From positions 169,706,425 to 169,770,424 of the forward strand of contig OW386285.2 in the NCBI GenBank assembly GCA_936432065.2: a stretch of DNA of 64,000 nucleotides, in the 5' to 3' direction. The position numbers and the translations under genes were made by a program. The notes beneath the pieces are model-generated. The model ran no database searches and was not told the DNA's origin. It saw only the letters and a list, made by a program, of their open reading frames with translations. Origin of the DNA: Rutpela maculata (taxonomy: Eukaryota > Arthropoda > Insecta > Coleoptera > Cerambycidae). This document shows, piece after piece, positions 56,299-64,000 of the stretch; position 1 is the first letter of the stretch, and each line of letters begins with the position of its first letter.

Positions 56299-58529
56299 AT
56301 GGCTTTATCACTTTGTGGAAAACGCATTTTGTCAAGAACTTTATTCACCTCAAAAAGGCATCAACACGGATTCATTGTGTTGTAAGTAGGTACATATTTT
56401 GGTTATGAATTGTGAAATTACTGAAGTATTTAAGAGTTCCAGAAATTGGGGACGATTTACCTGAGAAAAATCCATTATTTCAAAATGACGGTCTTCCAGA
56501 GTTTAATAATATTACAATAGAAAATTGTAGAGCAGCCATTGCTAAGCAGACTTTGGATTTCGAAGCAGGAGTAAAAACAATAGAAAAGAGTCTCATTGAG
56601 GCACCATGTGAAGATATTTTTAAAGAAGTATTTCAGCCGTTAGAAGAACTTGGTACACCATTGGATATAACATGGGGTTTATCTAAGACGTTATACTTGG
56701 GCAATAGTACTTTAATGCCCACTTCAAGTTATATGGCAATTCATGATCGTGCACGACGAGCTAGAGCATCAAAATTTAATAATGCAGAAATATATAAAGC
56801 TGTTCAGTTAGAACTTCAAAATAATAAAGACAAGAATTGTGAGGAAAAAAGAATATTGCAAAAATTTGCCGTAGAGGGAAAATTAAATGGTTTAGAATTA
56901 AAATCTGACGAACGATTTCTTTTAAGAGAATATTTAAATAATTTAATAAAACAAAGAAACATTTTTAAAGAGAAAATTGAAATAGCTACTAAACAGTTTA
57001 CACATGTAATTAACGATAGTAGTATAGTTCGAGAGTTTCCAGAACATTTATTGAAAGCCATATCTCATGATCCTACTTGTCCTTTAAATGGACCATGGAA
57101 GGCAACTTTAAATTCACACATTTATATGCCTCTTATGAAGTATTGCCCTGATCGAGAAATAAGATGGAATTTATGGCAGGCATCAGTAGGTAGAGGATCG
57201 GGATATTGCGATCGTAATCTTGCAACAAGTTTAAATTTAGAGGAGATTAGATATATTAGACGAGATATTGCCAAATTATTGGGTTATCAGTCTTATATAG
57301 AAATGTCAATGGAAACTAAAATGGCAGGTAGTTTTTCCAAAGTACAAAGTATGTTACGTACATTGCTGCAAAGTGCAAAACCTGCTCAAGAAGAAGAAAT
57401 AAAAAATTTGCACCACTTTGCTCTAGACAGAGGTTTCAAGGCTGAAAAACTAGAATTATGGGATATTCCATATTGGAAGAGGAAACAACAAAATTCGTTA
57501 TTTGGTTATGATGAGAATGATTTTAAAGAGTATTTTCCATTGCCAAAAGTATTGGAAGGTTTATTTAAGTTATGTGAAAAATTATTTAATATTGTTATTA
57601 AGCAAAGAAGCAACGTGTCTACATGGCATAAAGATGTAAAGTTTTATGATATTTTTGAGTCACATAGTAGCGCACCAGTTGCGGGATTTTATTTGGATCC
57701 ATATGCTAGATCAGAAGAGAAAATTAGGATTCAAAATAGCGGTTGGATGGTAGGAATACAAAATCGAAGCCTTATAGCAAGTACAAAACCGTTATCAGCT
57801 TTGATATTTAATTTTGAGTCGCCTACTATTGATAAACAGTCTTATTTAACATTTAATGAAGTGAAATCTTTGTTTCATAAATTTGGGTATGCTATGCAAC
57901 ACTTATTAACAAAAACAAATTACTCAGAAGTAGCGGGTCTTTCAAATATTGAATGGGATGCAGTGGAAATAAGTGGTCATGTACTGTCCCACTGGCTCTA
58001 TAATAAACCCATAATTAATAGTATATCTAGTCATTATCAGAATGGAGATTCTTTGCCCCAAGAAAAGTTTCAATCTTTATTAGATGTACACAAGCATATG
58101 GCTGGATTAGATTTATGCCGAGAACTGTACTTATCTGCTTTAGATTTAGAGTTGCATTTATCTAAAGATTTTTGGTTAGATATTGTGAAAAGACTATGGC
58201 CTGAATACCGGTGTTTCACATTACACAAAATAGATTCACATCCATGTTCATTCACATCAATATTTACAGAGGAATGGGGAGCAGCATATTACTCTCATAT
58301 TTGGGCTCGAATGATAGCTGCTGATGTTTATAGTGCTTTTCATGAAGTCCAAGGAGATGAACAACAAATTTTGGAAGTAGGAAAACGTTTCAGGAACACA
58401 TTTTTAGCGTTAGGTGGTAGTAATCATCCTAGTCAAACTTTTAGAGAATTTCGTGGAAGAGATCCATCTCCAAAAGCTTTACTTAGTTCTTTAGGTTTAA
58501 GAAAAGCTCAGACTTCAAAGAATAAATAA
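56299..58529 (+). CDS. M3-family oligopeptidase homologue lacking the HExxH zinc site
   Basis: Exon 1 (56299-56381) encodes MALSLCGKRILSRTLFTSKR, a likely mitochondrial presequence. A 53 bp intron (GTAAGTAGG..TTTAAG) joins in phase at 56435. The 725-residue product matches M3 peptidases of the oligopeptidase A / thimet group (CG11771-like in insects) over full length: ARRARASKFNN, LNGPWKATLNSHIYMPLMKY, GFYLDPYAR, SNIEWDAVE, AAYYSHIWARMIAADVYSAF. The zinc motif HEFGHA reads HKFGYA (in SLFHKFGYAMQHLLT): catalytic Glu is Lys and the second ligand His is Tyr. The third ligand Glu in WDAVE remains. With no stop or frameshift it is probably an expressed inactive paralogue. Confidence 0.9.
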
Positions 58530-58602
58530 ACATTTAAGTAATTATATTTTTATTAGGTATAATTTTTGTAGTTAATACATTAATAAACAATTTTCCTTGT
58601 TC

Positions 58603-58842
58603 TTAAGAACAATTTTTTTCAACTTCTTCCAAAATAGTTGCAAAATATTCATTTGGAATTAACTTTAGACTAATTTTTAATTCTCCGATGCCTTGCTTTA
58701 TTAGATCAATTTTACAAAGTGCCACCCCACGTCTTCCAATACATAAGGCTCTCTCTTTTAAATTGAGTGGAACTTCTGGTTTTAAAAGATCCAAAGCCTT
58801 ACTGCAATCTTGAATCACTTTGTTGAAATTACCTAGAATCAA
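58603..58842 (-). CDS. DNAAF4 (DYX1C1)-like C-terminal TPR exon
   Basis: Minus-strand frame GNFNKVIQDCSKALDLLKPE, then RALCIGRRGVALCKIDLIKQ, GIGELKISLKLIPNE and stop. This is the last TPR region of DNAAF4/DYX1C1, a dynein arm assembly factor for motile cilia: N-x-x-K-x-x-x-D-x-S-x-A-L-x-L-L, R-R-G-x-A. The exon begins after an acceptor-like TTGATTCTAG. Earlier exons were not found; the DNA to the right is TE-rich. The stop is 74 bp from the end of the convergent peptidase gene. Confidence 0.7.
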   Translation of the reverse strand: MILGNFNKVIQDCSKALDLLKPEVPLNLKERALCIGRRGVALCKIDLIKQGIGELKISLKLIPNEYFATILEEVEKNCS

Positions 58843-59429
58843 TAAATATCTTACAGTGAATTTTTTGTTTTGAACTTTTTATAGTTAGTCAAAAATATTT
58901 TTCATAGGATGTCGCAAACAGTAAAAAAATAATCAATGAAAAATCAAAAACGGAAATCTATCTATCAAAATATTAATTTCCAATTTTGTCATTCGTTTGA
59001 TAACCTACGTATAAAAAGACATTAACTTTTGATACCACTTAAGTGACATTTCACAAGTCAATATTTATTTTAGTTTAATTTTTATCTTTTCAGTTAAGTG
59101 TGTCATGACTGTTCCGATTTATTCTAATTGACCCGTGTAATGTTAGAAAAATCGAAATCCCATCGAAAATACTAAATTATGTGATTTATGAGCAAATAAA
59201 GTTCATCAAAATGGTTTTTGGGATGAAACGTAATTTTTTCAAATGGAACCATGTTGGTACCGTGGTACCATTTATTACTACTATTAATGAGGAATTTATT
59301 CATAGGCCTTATTAAAATGTGCAATAAAGACGATCAAATTTACAGCTAAGAGAAAATACGAAAATACAATTTATTTATCTAGGTATACATAAGGTGGCTT
59401 TGCAATACAAAACGAACACAAAACAATAC
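58843..59429. other. No gene recognised
   Basis: Expected to hold an intron or upstream exons of the DNAAF4-like gene, but no exon could be identified on the minus strand. Confidence 0.35.
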
Positions 59430-59690
59430 AACAGTTGTTCAAACTGCTGTCCATTAACCTCAATGCACTTCTGAACTTGCATAGCTGTACCTCGAAGAAC
59501 ATTCGCTAATTGCTGGGCTGTTATACTATTTACTTATGTCTTACTCGTGCCTCTAGGTTTTCCTGGGTTGTAATGGAGGTTGCACAAATAGTATTTTTTA
59601 AATAAGGTCAAAGTAAAAAATCCAGAGGAGTTAGGGTAGGTGACCTTGGAGGCCATCGTACAGGACCATTAGTTGCAATGAAATTTTCTT
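59430..59690 (-). pseudogene. Tc1/mariner-type (DDE_3) transposase C-terminal remnant
   Basis: Minus strand: GPVRWPPRSPTLTPLDFLL, stop, then PYLKNTICATSITTQENLEA, and further pieces of the helical C-terminus (MQVQKCIEV-type frame). The W-P-x-R-S-P-D-L-x-P-L-D-F block holds the third catalytic Asp; the first Asp of this block has become Thr. Several stops, clearly dead. Confidence 0.75.
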
Positions 59691-59901
59691 ATGCACGTGC
59701 CCCCCTGTCGTTTATTTTGGCAAAAAAAATGGTTTACAAAAGTTAATTTGTAGATAGCGCTGCCATATGGCCCATATTGTTACAGCATTTAACTTTAGAA
59801 AAGAAATGGTTTCTATTAAGAAGAGACAACGCCCATCACAAAGTTTCATCGGTAAAGCTAAAGCTGAAGTGGAGCGAAGGGTAGACAGTGTGGCTATTAT
59901 A

Positions 59902-60280
59902 GGTCATCTGCATGTAACGTCACAGTTAACCTCAAAAATATGTGTTTCTTAAGATTTAAGAGTATTACACAGCTGTTATTAAAATTTCTGACTGGTTCCC
60001 GTATTTTCAACTAAAATCTAGTTCAGTGAATGTTTATGAAGTTCTAAATACTTTGTCCTAATAAAATAGAACTCTTTTTGTAGGTTGGAAATCTAACCTG
60101 TAATTGGCAGTCTATTTTGATTAATCAGCAATATTGAAAAATTATTTACGTGACTTTTTAAATATTTGCTTGGAGCCAGTACGGCTTCAAGCTAAAAATG
60201 CGTATACAAACACTAAAAATGAGAATAAACTTGAAAAACTTAAAATTTAAGCTTATGTTGGTTACATGATGCAGATGCCC
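59902..60280. mobile_element. GGGC-ended MITE, full-length copy (379 bp), TA target
   Basis: Same family as 10337-10717: GGTCATCTGCATGTAACGTC at the left, GTTACATGATGCAGATGCCC at the right, with TA at both sides. Interiors align through ATCTAACCTGTAATTGGCAG. Confidence 0.8.
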
Positions 60281-60284
60281 TATT

Positions 60285-60618
60285 GTAGTGCTGTAGGTGG
60301 CACCATCTATTAAAAAGCACTGTACTAAAAATCTTGACTGGGAAAAAGCAGTTTTTAGCCAAATGGCTGATGTTATTAAACTGGAAAAATGATATTCTTG
60401 TAAGTAAATGAATACTACACATCTATTGAAGAACATTTTTAGCTAACACTTTATTAGGAAGATCTCTCTTCACATTGGCTAATAAACAAGTTTTAGCTAA
60501 AAATGTTCTTCAATAGAAGTGTAGTATTCATTTACTTACAAGAATATCTTTTGATCAGTTACAAAAAAAATGCTGAAAATTTTTTTTAGTACAATGCTGT
60601 TTTAGTAGATGGAGTCAC
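60285..60618. mobile_element. 334 bp foldback MITE
   Basis: Outer ends GTAGTGCTGTAGGTGGCACC and the imperfect complement at 60590-60618. Inner arms 60395-60450 and 60488-60545 pair almost perfectly (GTAAGTAAATGAATACTACA). Confidence 0.75.
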
Positions 60619-60627
60619 TTCGATATT

Positions 60628-60790
60628 AATAATAATAATAATAATAATAAATGCCTTTATTCATTGTGTATAAAATTAAAGTACAATAAACAAGAAAAAA
60701 AATTAAACAAACACAAATGAAAGGGCGAAGTTCGGTGGTACAGTAGTACACCCGCTCTTCCATTAAAAATGATTGCAAAAATAATTACAT
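60628..60790 (-). mobile_element. LINE 3' end fragment, (TAA)n tail
   Basis: AATAATAATAATAATAATAA followed by TGCCTTTATTCATTGTG is the complement of a LINE 3' UTR end with AATAAA-type signal and a TAA-repeat tail. 60791-61061 holds nothing assigned. Confidence 0.5.
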
Positions 60791-61069
60791 TTATACCAGA
60801 TGCGCTCTCATTTCGTGTATTTGAAGCTTGGTCTCGATGTGTTCTTGACCTTTCAGGCGTGATTGTAAGTAGGTAGAGCAATAGTAAAGAAAGTACGAAT
60901 GCCAAAACTAGACAACCAACACAACAGCTCTCTGTACTTCATTGGCTCATTTCCGCCCACTTCCCTCCGATTTGATCGCGTTGCTCCCTCTTAAATTAAG
61001 AGTTCTTTCCATATCTTTGTTTCAACGTTATTCTGCAATTGTTTTATATGAAAGTGAAATACCCTGTAT

Positions 61070-63621
61070 CAGAGCTGGGCAAATACTTTGAAAAAGTATT
61101 TAAATATTAAATACTAAATACTTTCAGAAAATTGAAAGTATTTAAATATTAAGTATTTTCAAAAGATAAAAGTATTTAAATAATAAATAACAAAAGTAAT
61201 TAAATAGTTTACACTTAGTATTTAAATACTTTCTGAATATTTAAATACTTTGATAACACTGAAATATTTTGAAGCATAGTTAAGTGCAATAAAAATAGCC
61301 TTGAATGGCTAAACTTTAGCCCAGTCGACGTAGGTATTTACCTACAAAAATTTGCAAACGGAATAATTTTTTTAATAAGTTCGTGAAAGTGTATAGAATA
61401 ATATCCTGAAAAGTTTACATTTCACTCGGATGCAGAACATTAAAAAAAAATGTGAAAAAAAATTTTGAAATTAAGTCAAGCTAGGAAAAAAATAAGAAAT
61501 ACAGATGGTTAGATAACGTATTTATGAACAAAAAATGTCCTAATAAAATTTACCGTTAAAGCCACGGTTTTCTTGGAAAAAAATTATCAAATGTAACGTT
61601 ATAACTCGGAGCGAGATACATGCGTGCGCGCGCTTGAATACGCATGCTTATGACACCGACACACTGAATTACATGTTACTAAATCAGAATTTGTTCAATC
61701 TATGTGAGTGTTGGTTCATTTAAAAGATTGAAATTGCAGCTTTCTGATGCTTTTTTGTTTTAAACAATACAAGCAAAGGATGGATGGAAAAAAAATATAT
61801 ATATTATCACGCCCGAACTCAATCGTCGCAACAAAAAATATAGAAAAAAGTAAAAGCCCTTCAAAAAAATTTTCTCTTCATTGAGATCTGTTAAAAAGTA
61901 TGTACACTTCATGATTTATATGGTTTATTAAATTGTAGTAATGTGGAAAAAAAAATGACATTTCAAATCATTTTAATATCCTTGCTTGATGATTTTTTTT
62001 ATAAATATTTTATTGAAGGCTGTAACTTGCCGAGAACTTGACCCATTGAAAAAAATAAAATATCACTATTTCGGGAAAAATGTATATTTTTCGAATGTTC
62101 AAACGCAAATTCGTTTACTTGTATGCATTTTTTCGAAAGTATGATCAATCAGATCATGATAAGAAAATGCGATTTTTACGATCTTATCCTTATAACTATG
62201 AAAATATCTGTGATTGTTTTGAATGTAAATTCTGGAACTTTTCCAATACATTAACAAATGAATAAGGAATCCATTGGATATAGCTGAAATGTGGATAGGT
62301 AATAACTACAATACAGTAAAGGCACGTAAAAATTCATGCAAGCGATTCAGCGGCTATGTGTGATGTCTGTGTATGCGTTGATAATTATATATTTTCTCTC
62401 CAGGCTCACCATTTATCCTCCTATTCACTAAGAAAAATGTTAAAAACGTGTAATCAAAAAGAGAAGAAAGCTTTATTTTACTCGTTAGAACTGCTAAGAA
62501 TTTTTAAAGGTTCTGTAGTATGCATTTAACAGTGCGCTTGGCCGCGCAGAATGGCAAAGTTACTTCATTATTTTTTTCCACGAATACCATGGCTTTAGCG
62601 ATAAATTTTATTAGAATATTTTTTGTTCAGAAATGTGGTCTATTTTTGTATTTTTCAACTCTGACTTAATTTAAAAATTTTGAAAAAATGGATGAAAAAA
62701 AATTTTCTTTCCCTTTTTTTTTGTATCTTTGCATCCGAGCGGAATGTAAACTTTTCAGGATATTATTCTATACACTTTCACGAACTCATTAAAAAAAATT
62801 ATTTAGTTTGCAAGTTTTTGTTGGTTTCACTATAAAATGTTCTCTGTCGTCTGGGCTACTTTACCAAATTGTATTTTCTATTTTTATAGAAATCAATAAA
62901 GACTTATTGTTATCATTATCATTATTATATTAAATACTATTTGACTATTTGAGGTGTCAAAATTTTAGGTTTCATGACTTTCATGAACTTCTACAACATT
63001 ATTTTAATACCTCTATACTTAATCAGTTCTAGTTGGGTATTGGACTTTTACTTATCCGTAGAGCTAGACCTTTGCGTCTTCTGCAAATACCCAAATAAAG
63101 CACTCTGTTCTCTGTCACAATCACAAACATGTGTGTTAACATTAACAGTTAACACTTGCTGTCTATGTCTGCTCTCAACTAACTTTCTGGGAATTATTAA
63201 GACGTGAATGACTGAAGACTGAATGATGCAATGTATTTATTAACTACATAGTATAGTACATATCCTGATTCTCGACGAGTATCTGCTTGTCTCCCTGGAG
63301 TATTTGATTATATTTGTTGTATTTATTTAAATACTTTTGAGATTCAAATACTTCTGAAAGTATTTAAATGCTGTCAGAAAAGGATTTAAATACTTTTTTG
63401 GAAGTATTTAAATACTTCCCAGTTATTTAAATAGTTTAAGTATTTATAAATACTTTAGGATCATTTTCACAAATACTAAGTAGTAAATATTTCAGATAAA
63501 GTATTTGCAAGTATAAATACAAATACTTGTTGCAAGAAGTATTTAAATACTCGGTATTTAAATACTTTCTAGTATTTAAATACTTATGAGGTATTTGTAA
63601 GTACATATTTGCCCAGCTCTG
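61070..63621. mobile_element. hAT-type non-autonomous element, copy 2 (8 bp TSD CCCTGTAT)
   Basis: CAGAGCTGGGCAAATACTTT to GTACATATTTGCCCAGCTCTG, TSD CCCTGTAT at 61062-61069 and 63622-63629. It is the inverted relative of 18258-19319: same AAGTATTTAAATACTT arrays and the same interior (TACTTATCCGTAGAGCTA). Without the nested foldback (61318-62857) it is about 1.0 kb. Confidence 0.92.
61318..62857. mobile_element. 1.54 kb foldback, 5 bp TSD ACTTT
   Basis: AGCCCAGTCGACG at the left and CGTCTGGGCT at the right, with ACTTT at 61313-61317 and 62858-62862. The hAT copy 1 gives the empty site (complement of 19060-19085: GGCTAAACTTCACCAAATTG). Arms pair (ATAATATCCTGAAAAGTTTA against TAAACTTTTCAGGATATTAT). 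No coding capacity. Confidence 0.88.
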
Positions 63622-63629
63622 CCCTGTAT

Positions 63630-64000
63630 ACAAAGTAAAGGGCACAATAATCATAAGTTTAAGGAATACTTAGATGCTCATATAACAATTAAATTGTAAA
63701 AGTTTGTTACCAGTTAGTAGTAAATCGAACAATAAATGAGTAAACTATATTTGTTGGTTGTTGAATTTACTTAATAAAATTCAAAGTGGGCTATAAAGCA
63801 AGTGAGAGTCTGCATGTAACTTGTTGCTGAATGTTTAAAAAAACGAAAATTCGTTCGACGAATATACTGTTTGAAAGTCAAATTTCTGACTTTTCATTTT
63901 AGAGTGTTTAACCTTGGAAAATACCAAATTTTCGCGTGCGGCGCATTTTTGTTTCAATTTTTGATTGGAAACGATTTTTTTTTTTAAATCTTCGTGTCGA
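63630..64000. other. No gene recognised
   Basis: AT-rich sequence to the window end without recognisable repeats or frames. Confidence 0.4.

Overview
The window is AT-rich eukaryotic DNA, most likely from an insect with a repeat-laden genome. The signs are 47-56 bp introns, host gene fragments resembling insect orthologues, and CR1-like LINEs, piggyBac, hAT, PIF/Harbinger, Tc1/mariner and many MITEs. A beetle would fit, but nothing here proves the order. More than three quarters of the window is transposable-element (TE) DNA, much of it nested several levels deep. Only four pieces look like host genes.

Layout. 1-3600: a minus-strand CR1-like LINE (element 1) split by a palindromic MITE. 4368-18054: one plus-strand CR1-like LINE (element 2) stretched to 13.7 kb by insertions: a 1.2 kb foldback (itself carrying a 387 bp MITE), a 2.5 kb TIR element, and a 5.8 kb giant foldback with more elements inside. 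18250-19327: a hAT-type non-autonomous element with 8 bp target-site duplication (TSD). 19388-22731: a repeat interrupted by the second 387 bp MITE, then a nearly intact piggyBac transposase with one frameshift and one stop. 24287-29735: a minus LINE (element 3) interrupted by a plus LINE with a 19 bp TSD. 30239-34662: a second giant foldback holding a tRNA-like sequence and, in one arm, a 5'-truncated RNase H-bearing LINE with a 13 bp TSD.

35263-39174: a candidate two-exon secreted protein, a truncated OSGEP/Kae1 5' part, and a 1.74 kb TIR element that carries a spliced SWIM zinc-finger gene. 39.6-52.6 kb: two complementary PIF/Harbinger remnants, several MITEs with clean TSDs, and a 6.6 kb hAT-like element. 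52.6-56.2 kb: nested foldbacks rich in TACGAAT. 56299-58529: an intact M3 oligopeptidase-like gene whose HExxH motif is destroyed. It converges on the last exon of a DNAAF4-like gene (58603-58842). 59-64 kb: a Tc1/mariner remnant, MITEs and a second copy of the hAT-type element carrying a 1.54 kb foldback with a 5 bp TSD.

The most interesting signal is a family of elements with TIR TGGACC....TAGTGTGACGT that enter between A and T without any TSD. This is shown directly by two filled/empty site pairs inside the window. The same terminal motif bounds the element that carries the SWIM gene, tying a protein-coding element to the MITEs. The second is the 725-residue peptidase homologue that keeps an open frame but lacks the zinc-binding histidine pair and the catalytic glutamate.
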